Assembly (NCBI GenBank): GCA_964572855.1
Contig: CAZNGF010000014.1
Coordinates: forward strand, 1-43,217
Reading direction: 5' to 3'
From: CAZNGF01 sp964572855
Lineage (GTDB): Bacteria > Bipolaricaulota > Bipolaricaulia > RBG-16-55-9 > JAJCYT01
DNA length: 43,217 nucleotides
Of this stretch, positions 17,949 to 25,901 are shown piece after piece. Within the stretch, counting starts at the first letter, position 1. Each line of letters begins with the position of its first letter. The notes under the pieces were generated by a model. That model was not told the DNA's origin, did not search any database, and saw only the letters and a program-made list of their open reading frames with translations. A program made the position numbers and the translations under genes.

Positions 17949-17965
17949 TTGAGAGCCGTTCTCAA
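17949..17965 (+). promoter_or_regulatory. TTGAGA-N5-TCTCAA inverted repeat in the trpS leader
   Basis: Arms TTGAGA and TCTCAA around GCCGT. It has exactly the arm sequence and spacing of the core of the Fur/Zur-like operator at 523-545 and the same placement just downstream of a predicted transcription start. It could be a protein site or an RNA hairpin in the leader. Role unknown. Confidence 0.35.
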
Positions 17966-17987
17966 CGATCGCCACCGAGGAGGGGCA

Positions 17988-18968
17988 ATGAGCAAGGGGA
18001 CCGTCTTCTCCGGCATCCGCCCGACGGCCGAGAGCACGCACCTGGGCAACTACTTCGGGGCGATCATCAACTGGCTCCAGCTCCAGCGCGACTACACCTG
18101 CTTCTACTGCCTGGTGGACTACCACGCCATCACCGAGGACTACGATCCCCAACAGTTGGGCAAGCGCGTGGTGGGCATGGCCGCCGACCTGCTGGCCTGC
18201 GGGGTGGACCCGGTCAAGCACGTCCTGTTCGCCCAGTCGTGTGTGCCCGAGCACGCCGAGTTGGCCTGGGTGTTCAACTGCGTGACCTCGTACGGCGACC
18301 TGCAGCGCATGACCCAGTTCAAGGACAAGTCCGAGGGGAAAGAATTCGTGAGCGCCGGGTTGTTCAACTACCCCGTGCTGATGGCCGCTGACATCCTGCT
18401 CTACCACGCCACGGTCGTGCCCGTGGGCGACGACCAGGACCAGCACGTCGAGCTCACAAGGCGCATCGCGCGACGCTTCAACGGCCGCTTCGGTTCGACC
18501 TTCGCCGAGCCCGAAACGCTGCACACCCACGCCCCGCGCATCATGTCGCTGGCCGACCCGTCCGTGAAGATGTCCAAGAGCCTGGGCGAGAAGCACTACG
18601 TCGGCCTGTTCGAGGACGAGGACGCGATCTACCAGAAGGTCAAGAGCGCCGTGACCGACACGGGACCGGCCGGGGACGAGATGAGTCCCGGCGTGGCCAA
18701 CCTGTTCCGGCTGCTGCGCCTGACCGCCCCGGCCGGCGTGCTGAAGGAGTTCGAGAGCCAATACGAGGGCGGGGCGCTCAAGTACGTCTCGCTCAAGGAG
18801 GCCGTGTTCGAACACCTGATGGCCCACCTCAGGCCCATCCGCCAGCGCCGGCAGGCGCTCGACCTGGGCGAGGTGCGCGAGGTCCTGCTGGGCGGCGCCG
18901 ACCGGGCGAGCGAACGCGCGGCGCGGTCCATGCAGGAGGTCAAGGCGCGCGTGGGTGTATTGTTATGA
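17988..18968 (+). CDS. trpS: Tryptophanyl-tRNA synthetase
   Basis: Class I synthetase that charges tRNA(Trp). It shows FSGIRPTAESTHLGNYFGAI (residues 7-26; THLGN is the HIGH-equivalent), the TrpRS region VPVGDDQDQHVELTRRIARRFN (about 145-166, binding ATP and Trp) and KMSKS at 194-198. At 326 residues it has normal bacterial length. The ATG at 17988 follows GAGGAGG at about 5 nt; an open frame extends further upstream but lacks a ribosome site and would start before the predicted transcription start. The leader holds the inverted repeat described separately. It is convergent with the candidate non-coding RNA and pepF. No cysteines suggesting an iron-sulphur TrpRS type are found in the C-terminal region. 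Confidence 0.97.
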   Translation: MSKGTVFSGIRPTAESTHLGNYFGAIINWLQLQRDYTCFYCLVDYHAITEDYDPQQLGKRVVGMAADLLACGVDPVKHVLFAQSCVPEHAELAWVFNCVTSYGDLQRMTQFKDKSEGKEFVSAGLFNYPVLMAADILLYHATVVPVGDDQDQHVELTRRIARRFNGRFGSTFAEPETLHTHAPRIMSLADPSVKMSKSLGEKHYVGLFEDEDAIYQKVKSAVTDTGPAGDEMSPGVANLFRLLRLTAPAGVLKEFESQYEGGALKYVSLKEAVFEHLMAHLRPIRQRRQALDLGEVREVLLGGADRASERAARSMQEVKARVGVLL

Positions 18969-18978
18969 TAAACGAGAC

Positions 18979-19004
18979 AAAAAAGGTGCCCGCCTGGCCG
19001 GGCA
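18979..19004 (-). terminator. Intrinsic terminator of the candidate RNA
   Basis: On the minus strand TGCCCG-GCCAGG-CGGGCA is followed after CC by six Ts. It functions only for minus-strand transcription, because on the plus strand the A-run precedes the stem; hence it is not the trpS terminator. Confidence 0.7.
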
Positions 19005-19199
19005 ACTTTCGGTTGGTGACCTTAAGGAGTGGAGGGCTCCTCTTGAGAGCAAGGGTGGCATGGCTCCCAACAGGAGCTCAGCGCATGCGAGCGGGCGCTC
19101 GCGCGCGTCGAGCCCGGGACCAGGCGGACATCTGAGGAGGTGAGAGGGTTTTTGTCAGTGACTAGGCTAGACGCAACCATCGAGGGCACCTCCTAATCC
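18979..19199 (-). ncRNA. Candidate structured non-coding RNA, about 220 nt
   Basis: Minus-strand transcript delimited by a strong promoter (19206-19233) and a terminator with six Us (18979-19004), lying between convergent trpS and pepF. The sequence folds readily: near the 5' end AGGAGGTG (19187-19194) can pair with CACCTCCT about 45 nt later, or alternatively AGGTGCCC near the 5' end can pair with GGGCACCT at the 3' end, which would compete with the terminator. Further stems include GCGAGC-GCCC-GCTCGC, GCTCC-N5-GGAGC and AGGAG-N7-CTCCT. I find no tRNA-like end, SRP, RNase P or tmRNA hallmark. A 6S-like RNA is possible from size and end pairing but not shown. A 52-codon frame starting ATGGTTGCG with AGGAGG 8 nt upstream also lies inside, so a small peptide gene cannot be excluded. 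Confidence 0.5.
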
Positions 19200-19205
19200 A
19201 CGGAC

Positions 19206-19233
19206 ATTATAGTAAGCGTTTTCCGTTTTGCAA
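19206..19233 (-). promoter_or_regulatory. Promoter of the candidate RNA
   Basis: Minus strand: TTGCAA (19228-19233), 16-nt spacer and a perfect TATAAT (19206-19211). Start expected near 19199. It is not followed by any large minus-strand gene, only by the candidate RNA. Confidence 0.65.
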
Positions 19234-19439
19234 GGCGATTATCGCTTGGGATGGGCCAATGGATCACCCCGCTTCGCCAAAAGCTTCATCTGAACGGCGT
19301 TTCCATTCAAACCCATTATCGAAAAAATCTTCAAATAAACGACTTTCAACCGCTTTCGCGCAAAGCGCGTATCTTTCTTCCCAAACGAACGAAACCGGTG
19401 TCCGTTTTCGGCGCGCAACGCGCACTGCCCGGCCGGCCG
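19234..19439. other. AT-richer spacer downstream of pepF
   Basis: About 200 bp of clearly lower GC content than its surroundings, between the pepF stop (19440) and the candidate RNA promoter. It contains the hairpin CGCTTT-CGCGC-AAAGCG near 19360. A minus-strand frame of 53 codons (19264-19425, from a GTG) reads FVWEERYALCAKAVESRLFE and on with protein-like composition, but it has no ribosome site and no recognisable family. I treat it as non-coding or remnant sequence. Confidence 0.4.
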
Positions 19440-21242
19440 TCAGGCCAGCAACGCCTCCAGCCGTCCGACGTAGTCGGCCAGCACGCCAAACGCCCGCTCG
19501 ACCGGCTCGGGACTGGTGAGCTCGACCCCGGCCCCGCGGAGCGCGTCCAGCGGGTCGCACGAGCCGCCGGCGCGCAGGAAGTCCAGATAATCCTCGGCCG
19601 CGCCCGGCTCGGACCGGACGCGTTCGGCCAGGGCGTGCGCGCCCGAGATGCCGGTGGCGTATTGGTAGACGTAGAAGTTGGCGTACAGGTGCGTGGGGAA
19701 CTGCGCCCACGTGATCCCGAGGCGTTCGCGGTCGAGTTCGACCTCGGCGCCGTAGCCCTCGGAAAACAGGTCGGCCATCAGGTCGATGAGGCCGGCGGCG
19801 TTGAGCGCTTCCCCGCGCTCGACGCGCCGGTGGATCTCGAGTTCGAAGCGGGCCAGCGTGGGCATGACGAAGAAGTAGCGGTGGAAGTTGGCCATGGCCT
19901 CCTCCAGCAGCGCGATCCGGAACTGGGGGTCGGTTTGGGTTTCGAGCAGGTGCGCCCGCACGAGCGCCTGGTTGAAGTTGGAGGCCACCTCGGCCACGAA
20001 CAGCGAGTAGCGCGCGTAGGCCCAGGGCTGGTGTCGCCAGCTCAGGTAGGAGTGCAGCGAGTGGCCCAGCTCGTGGGCCAGCGTGCTCAAGCCCGCCAGG
20101 TCGTCGTTGTAGCTCATCATGATGAAGGGAGGGGTCCCCTGCACGCCGCTGGAAAACGCGCCCATGCGCTTGCCCCGGTTCGGGTAGCGGTCCACCCAGC
20201 GCCCCGCAAGCGCGCCGTGGCGCAGCGCGGAGACGTATTCGTCCCCGAGCGGCGCCATCCCGTCCGCGATCCAGGCGACGGCCTGTTCGTAGGGAACCGT
20301 CGGCGATTGCTCGGTCAGCGTGGCGCGCGTGTCGTAGAGGTGTAACCGATCGAGGCCCAGCGCCCTCCCGCGCAGGCGCCAGTAGCGGTGCCACGTCGGC
20401 AGGTTCTGTTGGAAGGTGTCGATCAGGTTGTGGAACACCTCGACCGGGATCGCGTGCGGGGCGAGCGCGGCTTCCAGCGCCGAGCCGTGCCGCCGTGCCC
20501 GGCTCAGGAAGACGTTCTGCTTTACCCCGGCGCTCAGGCAGTTGGCGGCCGTGTTCTTGAAGCGAAGGTACCCGTCGGCGTAGCGCTCCCAGGCCGTGCG
20601 CCGCAGCGTGCGGTCGCGGCTGCTCAACAGCTTGCCCACGTTGCCCTGGCCGATCTCGTAGCGCTCCCCCTGATCGTCCTGCGCGGCTTCGAAGGCCAGG
20701 TCGGCATCCGAGAGGATCCCGTGCGTGGCCGCAGCCGTGCGAAACGGGTCGCCCAGCGCGCCCAAGAGCGTCTCGACCTCGGCCGAGCGCACGTGCTCCC
20801 GCTGGCGGGCCAGCGTCTCGACGTAGTGTGAATAAACGTTCAAGCGGGGCTCGGCCTCGACCCAGGCGCGCAGCCGAGTGATCCCAACCTCGAGCAGTTC
20901 GGGCTCGGCGAAGGCCAGCCGGCTGTTGGCCCGCGCGCTCAGGCCGCCCGCCCGGTCGCGCAGCGCCGCGGCCGTTTGGTCGGTCGTGTCCGCGGCGTAG
21001 CGCAGGTTGGCGTAGACGTAGACCCTTCCCACGCGCTGCTCCAGCGCGGCGCGTGCCTCGAACCAGTCCGCCAGCGTCGTGGGGCCCTCGCCCAGGCGCC
21101 CCCGGAAGCGTTCGAGTTGGGGCAAATCGTCTAGAATCCGTGCGACCTCGGCCTCCCAGGCCGCGTCGTCGGGGAAGACGCTGGCGAGGTCCCAGGTGTG
21201 CTCGACCGGCACCTCGCCGCGTGCGGGCAGGGCGTTTGCCAT
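19440..21242 (-). CDS. pepF: Oligoendopeptidase F (peptidase family M3B)
   Basis: A 600-residue cytoplasmic zinc endopeptidase that cuts short peptides. The active site LAHELGHSLHSYLS (HExxH, residues about 383-396) and downstream Glu region FVAEVASNFNQALV, together with the N-terminal PepF-type TWDLASVFPDD and the terminal region GSCDPLDALRGAGVELTSPEPVERAF, define the family and full length. ATG at 21242 follows GAAGGAG at about 6 nt. It lies 105 nt downstream of a peptide ABC transporter permease on the same strand, so import and intracellular hydrolysis of peptides may be linked in one transcript. Confidence 0.96.
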   Translation of the reverse strand: MANALPARGEVPVEHTWDLASVFPDDAAWEAEVARILDDLPQLERFRGRLGEGPTTLADWFEARAALEQRVGRVYVYANLRYAADTTDQTAAALRDRAGGLSARANSRLAFAEPELLEVGITRLRAWVEAEPRLNVYSHYVETLARQREHVRSAEVETLLGALGDPFRTAAATHGILSDADLAFEAAQDDQGERYEIGQGNVGKLLSSRDRTLRRTAWERYADGYLRFKNTAANCLSAGVKQNVFLSRARRHGSALEAALAPHAIPVEVFHNLIDTFQQNLPTWHRYWRLRGRALGLDRLHLYDTRATLTEQSPTVPYEQAVAWIADGMAPLGDEYVSALRHGALAGRWVDRYPNRGKRMGAFSSGVQGTPPFIMMSYNDDLAGLSTLAHELGHSLHSYLSWRHQPWAYARYSLFVAEVASNFNQALVRAHLLETQTDPQFRIALLEEAMANFHRYFFVMPTLARFELEIHRRVERGEALNAAGLIDLMADLFSEGYGAEVELDRERLGITWAQFPTHLYANFYVYQYATGISGAHALAERVRSEPGAAEDYLDFLRAGGSCDPLDALRGAGVELTSPEPVERAFGVLADYVGRLEALLA

Positions 21243-21347
21243 GTGGGCTCCTTCTGTGGAAGCGGGGTGGGGCCAAGGTAAGCCTTGGCGCGGGCCGTTT
21301 CAACGCCCCCGCGGCGCCCGCGCGTGGTGTCGCCCGGCGCGCCGGGC

Positions 21348-22502
21348 CTAGGCGTCCACCGTGAACGGGTCCACGGCGTCGCGCAGGGCGTCGCCCACGA
21401 AGTTGAAGGCCAGCACGGTGACGAACAAAAACGCGCCCGGCCACAGCAGCCAGGGGTGGAAGCTCAGGTGCGTGACCAGGTTGTCCTGCACCTGACGCAA
21501 CAGCAGGCCCCAGCTCACCAGCGGCGTGTTGATCCCGAAGCCCAGAAAGCTCAACAGGCTCTCCAGGATGATCACGTTGGGCACGGCCAGCGCGGCCGAG
21601 ACGACCAGCGTGCTGAGCGTGTTGGGCAGGATGTGGCGGAAGATGATGCGCACGCTGCCGGCCCCGACGGCGCGCGCCGAGAGCGCGTAGTCCTCCTCGC
21701 GCAGCGCCAGGAACTGCCCGCGGATCACGCGCGCCAGCGGCGCCCAGCTCACGGCGGCCAGCACGGCGGCGATGGCCCAGAAGCGGCTCATGGGCGGCGC
21801 CTGCGGCGGGATCGCGGCCGAGAGCGCCAGCAGCAGCGCCAGGCGCGGCAGCCCCATCGTGATCTCGACCAGCCGCTGCAACGCGGTGTCGACCCAGCCG
21901 CCGAAGAACCCGCTCACCCCGCCGAGCAGGATCCCAAGGAGAAAGGCGCTCAGGATCACGATCGGGCTCAGCGAGAGCGTGATGCGCCCCCCGACCATGA
22001 CCTGCGAGAACAGGTCCTGGCCGGTCTGGTTCGTGCCCAGCAGGAAGAGCTGTCCCGGCGAGCGCGCGTCGGTCCCGACCCCGAACAGGTGCAAGTCGGT
22101 TTCGAACAGCCCCCAGAACTTGTAGGGCTCGCCCCGGACGAAGAAGCGGACGGGAAAGCGTTCGTCGCGGTTTTCCTCGTAGTGCCAGACGCCGAACAGC
22201 TCGGGGTCGGCCTCGCGTTCCAGGCCGTAGACGAACGGCTGCAGCCCGTCGAAGTGAATTCTCGTGATCATGGGCGGGACGTAGGGCGCGCGGCGGTGCT
22301 GCTCGCGGTAGTCGTAGGGCGCGATAAAATCGCCGAGCGCGAACGCAAGCGCGAGCAGCACGATCAAGACGCCGCTGGCAAACCCCAGCCTTTGCCGCCG
22401 GAAGCGGCGCCAGATCAGGCGCAACTGCGAGGCGGAGCGCGGGGCGGGGCCGGCCTCCGGCCTCGGGTTCTCCCCTCTCCCTTCCCCCTTTTCGCTATTC
22501 AT
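21348..22502 (-). CDS. Peptide ABC transporter permease (OppC/DppC type)
   Basis: A 384-residue integral membrane subunit of a peptide importer. It has an N-terminal cytoplasmic segment, a first membrane helix (residues about 40-60), a large external loop of about 110 residues, then a binding-protein-dependent transport domain with the EAA loop ARAVGAGSVRIIFRHILPN (contact site for the ATPase). GTNQTGQDLFSQVMVGGRITL is the typical C-type entry motif (GTDxxGRD variant). The long external loop (FDGLQPFVYGL, ERFPVRFFVRGEPYKFWGLF) is of the type found in extended OppC proteins. It overlaps the upstream permease gene by 8 bp (22495-22502), which shows translational coupling. Confidence 0.93.
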   Translation of the reverse strand: MNSEKGEGRGENPRPEAGPAPRSASQLRLIWRRFRRQRLGFASGVLIVLLALAFALGDFIAPYDYREQHRRAPYVPPMITRIHFDGLQPFVYGLEREADPELFGVWHYEENRDERFPVRFFVRGEPYKFWGLFETDLHLFGVGTDARSPGQLFLLGTNQTGQDLFSQVMVGGRITLSLSPIVILSAFLLGILLGGVSGFFGGWVDTALQRLVEITMGLPRLALLLALSAAIPPQAPPMSRFWAIAAVLAAVSWAPLARVIRGQFLALREEDYALSARAVGAGSVRIIFRHILPNTLSTLVVSAALAVPNVIILESLLSFLGFGINTPLVSWGLLLRQVQDNLVTHLSFHPWLLWPGAFLFVTVLAFNFVGDALRDAVDPFTVDA

Positions 22503-23610
22503 AGCGAATCCGCGGGTTGACCAGCGCCAGCAGCACGTCGGCCAGCAGGTTGCCCAGCAGCAGGACGAAGGCGAAGAACAAGAGCCCGGTCATGACCACG
22601 TACTGGTCCTCGGTGGCCAGCGCGCGCCAGTAGGCGCGTTCGACCACGGGCAGCTGGAGCACGACCGCGGCCACCAGCATCCCCTCGAACAAGAAGGGGA
22701 TCCAGAAGCCCAACAGGCTCACCAGCGGGTTAAGCGCGTTGCGCACGGCGTGCTTGTAGAGCACGACGCGTTCTCTCAGGCCCTTGGCGCGCGCGGTCTG
22801 GATGAACGGCTCGCCCAACACGTCCAGCACGTGGGCGCGCGTGTGGCGGATGAGCTGGGCCAGGTTGACCAGGCCGATCACGAGCACGGCGGGCCAGAGG
22901 TGCCACAAAAAGTTCCAGAACTTGGCCCAGCTCCAGGGCGCGTCGGCGAAGCGCGCGTCGAACAGGCCGCTGATCCCGAGCCCGAAGTTCTGCCCCACCT
23001 GGAACACCGCCACCAGCAGCCACAGGATCAAAAGCGCCACCAGAAAGTTGGGGGTCGAGAGGCCCACCAGCGCCAGGGCGTTGAATACCTGCACGACCAG
23101 CCAGCGGGCCAGCCCCCAGAGCTCGCGCCCGAGCGCCGTGAGCCAAACCAGCGGCGCCCCGGAGCGTAGCCGCGCGCCCCAGCGGCGCGCCCAGCGCAGC
23201 GGCGAGCGCCCGCGGCCGCCTGTCTGGTGCGTGTAGGCGGCCGAGAACACGCCGATGGGCACGGCCAGCAGCCAAGTGAAGGCAAACGTGACCCCGATCA
23301 GCAACGCCGACCAGCCCAGCCGGTTCCCGTTGAGGAACAGGTGCGCGAACACGGGCTGCTGGGTCTCGAACGACTGCCCGAAGTCCCCGCGCGTGACGAT
23401 GCCCCAGATCCATTTTCCGTACTGAACCCAGACGGGCTGGTCCAGGCCGTAGAGCTCGCGGAACTGGGCGCGCGTCTCCTCGGCCATGGTCAGGGCGTGC
23501 CGCGAGAGGAAATCGCCCGGCTGGAGCTGCATCACGCCGAAGGCCAGCAGCGAGAAGGCCAGCAGCATCGGGACCATGTAGAGCAGTCGGCGCACGATGA
23601 ACAGGGTCAT
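22495..23610 (-). CDS. Peptide ABC transporter permease (OppB/DppB type)
   Basis: A 371-residue membrane permease. N-terminal FIVRRLLYMVPMLLAFSLLAF and MQLQPGDFLSRHAL are the B-type start, and the EAA loop is in TARAKGLRERVVLYKHAVRNALNPLVSLLG (about residues 271-300). An insertion of roughly 40 residues rich in Arg and Gly (HQTGGRGRSPLRWARRWGAR) lies between the second and third membrane segments and is unusual in length. It heterodimerises with the OppC-type protein whose gene overlaps its end. ATG at 23610 has no clear ribosome site; a GTAGGGGCGC palindrome lies between it and the binding-protein gene, possibly lowering downstream expression. Confidence 0.93.
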   Translation of the reverse strand: MTLFIVRRLLYMVPMLLAFSLLAFGVMQLQPGDFLSRHALTMAEETRAQFRELYGLDQPVWVQYGKWIWGIVTRGDFGQSFETQQPVFAHLFLNGNRLGWSALLIGVTFAFTWLLAVPIGVFSAAYTHQTGGRGRSPLRWARRWGARLRSGAPLVWLTALGRELWGLARWLVVQVFNALALVGLSTPNFLVALLILWLLVAVFQVGQNFGLGISGLFDARFADAPWSWAKFWNFLWHLWPAVLVIGLVNLAQLIRHTRAHVLDVLGEPFIQTARAKGLRERVVLYKHAVRNALNPLVSLLGFWIPFLFEGMLVAAVVLQLPVVERAYWRALATEDQYVVMTGLLFFAFVLLLGNLLADVLLALVNPRIRYE

Positions 23611-23618
23611 GGAAGGGA

Positions 23619-23650
23619 AGGTAGGGGCGCTGCGCGTAGCGCCCCTACCT
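23619..23650. repeat. GTAGGGGCGC palindrome inside the transporter operon
   Basis: Arms AGGTAGGGGCGCT and its complement around a 6-nt loop, filling the short gap between the binding-protein stop (23661) and the permease start (23610). In the message it forms a stable hairpin, a common way to protect or attenuate after a highly expressed binding protein. Same family as 5345-5378 and 40436-40463. Confidence 0.65.
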
Positions 23651-23660
23651 CACGTCCTCG

Positions 23661-25466
23661 TTATTCGGCCAGGTCGCGCCGGTAGACGAGCTCGCTGCCG
23701 ATGATGGTCGCGTCCAGCGAGAGGCCCTGGAAGTTGGCCAGCCGGTCCTCGCGGAAGGCCAGCAGCCCCTGGCCGCTGGCGATCCATATCAGCGGGACGT
23801 TTTCGGCCAGCAGGCGCTGGATCTCGGCCACGATGGCAAAGCGTTCGTCGCCGTCCAGCGTGGTGGCCTGCTGGGCGAACAGCCGGTCCAGCTCGAGCTG
23901 GTATTCGGGCACGTCGGTGCCCGAGGCGTCCGAGAACTTGTAGAAGTGCAGCGGGCCCGTGGATGCAAAGATGTCGGCCGCCAGGCTGGGGTCGCCACCG
24001 CCGCCGATGGCGATGCGCACGGCCTCGTAGTCGGCCGGTCGGTTGCCGGTGAGCCGGCCCACCAGCGTGTTGAAGCTGGTCGGGTTCAGGTTGGCGCGGA
24101 TCCCCAAGCTCTCCAGGTCTTGACCCCAGAAGTCGGCCTCGGAGACGAACACGCGGCTGCCCTCGGGGGCGATGAGCTCGAACTCCACGGGCTCGCCCGG
24201 GTTGGGGTAGCTCTCCCCGAACTCGCGCACGCCGTCGCCGTCGGCATCAGACAGGTCGAGCGCGTCCAGCAGGCTCTCGGCCTCATCCAGGTCGAACTCG
24301 TGGCGCGGGAAGTCCACCTGGTCCTGCACGCCGCTCCAAAACGAGCGCGGCATCCCGGGGCCGAAGCGGGCCTCGGCCAGGCCGTTGCGGAACGTGTCGA
24401 TGATCGCCTGCCGGTCGAGCGCGTGGGACATGGCCCGGCGGAAGCGCGCGTCGCGGAACAGCTGGCGCAGGTTGGGGTTTGATGCGTCCTGGTTGAAGGT
24501 GAAGAAGCTGTCGCCGCCCGTGCCGGCTTGCGAGGCCACGATCACCTGGATGCCCTGCTGCGAGCGCTGCTGCAGCACGGGCAGGTCCTCGGGCACGGGG
24601 CCGTAGATGTCGGTCTCCTCGTTGACGAATCGAAGCAGGCGCACGTTGTCGTCGCTCACCACGGGCAGGACGATCTCGTCCAGGTAGGGCAGGCGCGTCC
24701 CGTTGGGGTCGACCTTCCAGTAGAACGGGTTGCGCTCCAGCACGGCCTGCTGATCGGCCACGAAGCTCTTGAGCCGGAACGGCCCGGCGCCCACGACCTC
24801 GGCAACCGGCGTGCCGATGTTCCAGGCCTCGTTGAAGGTGCCGGCCGGCACGTCCGGATTGAGCGCGTGCACCGAGTCGGCCAGCTTGTGCCGGGGCAGG
24901 ATCTCCTGGATGGTCAGGTTGATCAGCAGCGTGGGCAAAAACGGCACGGGCGTCTCGAACACGACCGTGCGCGCGTCGGGCGCCGTGACCGTCGGGAACG
25001 TGTCGTTGACGCGCCACAGGGTCTTGCGGCTCACGACGTCGTCATTGAACACGACGTCGTTGAAGGTGAACAGCACGTCCTCGACGTCAAGCGGTTCGCC
25101 GTCGGAGAACGTGAGCCCCTCGCGCAGGAACACCGTGACCGTAAGGTTGTCCTCCGAGATCTCAAACCCCTCGGCCAGCGCGCCCTCCAGCGTGCCCTGG
25201 GCCGGGTTGACCTCGAGCAGCGGGGCGTGCAGGTGGGCGTTGACGGCGTCCGAGCTGCTCTCGAACTGGATGATCGGGTTGAACGAGCGCGGGTTGTCGA
25301 CGTTGTCGACCACCACGCTGCCGCCGGGCGTGCCCAACCCGTCGGGAAACTGGTCCTCGCTGACGACCTTGGGGTTGGGGATGAGCGTGTCATCCTGGGC
25401 GCGCAGCGGCGCCGCGCCGCTCAGGACGACGGCCAACGCCAACAATACGGACAGCAAACGCTTCAT
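23661..25466 (-). CDS. Peptide ABC transporter substrate-binding protein (SBP family 5)
   Basis: A 601-residue secreted binding protein. The signal peptide MKRLLSVLLALAVVLSGAAP is cleaved near LRAQDD; no lipobox Cys is seen. The family-5 signature region is LAEGFEISEDNLTVTVFLREGLTFSDGEPL (typical 'W..s.D..tytF.LR.gv.FsDG' pattern), and later VGAGPFRLKSFVADQQAVLERNPFYW and FRRAMSHALDRQAIIDTFRNGLA. A Ca-site-like DADGDGVREFGE lies in the second half. It captures peptides and hands them to the permeases encoded just downstream. The ATG at 25466 is chosen (AAGGAGG 9 nt upstream) although the frame is open to 25517. First gene of the operon that continues to the permeases and perhaps pepF. Confidence 0.94.
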   Translation of the reverse strand: MKRLLSVLLALAVVLSGAAPLRAQDDTLIPNPKVVSEDQFPDGLGTPGGSVVVDNVDNPRSFNPIIQFESSSDAVNAHLHAPLLEVNPAQGTLEGALAEGFEISEDNLTVTVFLREGLTFSDGEPLDVEDVLFTFNDVVFNDDVVSRKTLWRVNDTFPTVTAPDARTVVFETPVPFLPTLLINLTIQEILPRHKLADSVHALNPDVPAGTFNEAWNIGTPVAEVVGAGPFRLKSFVADQQAVLERNPFYWKVDPNGTRLPYLDEIVLPVVSDDNVRLLRFVNEETDIYGPVPEDLPVLQQRSQQGIQVIVASQAGTGGDSFFTFNQDASNPNLRQLFRDARFRRAMSHALDRQAIIDTFRNGLAEARFGPGMPRSFWSGVQDQVDFPRHEFDLDEAESLLDALDLSDADGDGVREFGESYPNPGEPVEFELIAPEGSRVFVSEADFWGQDLESLGIRANLNPTSFNTLVGRLTGNRPADYEAVRIAIGGGGDPSLAADIFASTGPLHFYKFSDASGTDVPEYQLELDRLFAQQATTLDGDERFAIVAEIQRLLAENVPLIWIASGQGLLAFREDRLANFQGLSLDATIIGSELVYRRDLAE

Positions 25467-25901
25467 GGGAGAGGCCCTCCTTACATGGACTCGTTTTTCC
25501 GGCAGCGCTTCAGCCACGGGGCAACACCCGTCCCGTTCGCGCGTGAAGCTCGTAGCGGACCAGCGCCGCGGTTCATCCCGCCAGTATACGCACCGCGCCG
25601 GTGGGGGCTGACACGGGCGGTTGCACTCGGGATGACCGTGACGTGAGCCCTCAGCTTACGTCCCCCGCGGGAGCTTGTCAATGCGAACCCTTCTGTGATT
25701 GGGGCGGGATGACCCTTTACACCAGCGGTCACCGGGCGCGCGGCGATCTGGCGCACTTCACCCGGGCAGGGGGCGCGCGTCCGTTATGCGTGTCACAGAG
25801 GGGGTATGCAGGGCAAGGGATGCGCGCTATGGTTTTTGGAGAACAGAGATTCGGGCCGCGCGCCCGAGTGCGAACCATCGACACGCTGGAGGAGGAACAC
25901 T
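25467..25901. other. Gene-free divergent spacer
   Basis: About 435 bp between the divergent binding-protein operon and the lipoprotein gene. A minus-strand TATACT (25583-25588) could be the -10 of the transporter operon, but its -35 region is poor. No open frame here has coding character or a ribosome site. I see no repeat of the families found elsewhere. Confidence 0.5.

Noticed and set aside
16206..18827. Very long minus-strand open frame (873 codons) across thyX, rhomboid and trpS
   Set aside because: It is antisense to three genes with clear motifs and is rich in Arg, Ala, Gln and His; long shadow frames are expected in GC-rich DNA.
19044..19066. AGGGTGG string on the plus strand resembling a T-box core
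   Set aside because: The bases after it do not continue as a T-box (ACCGCG), there is no plus-strand terminator and no plus-strand gene downstream.
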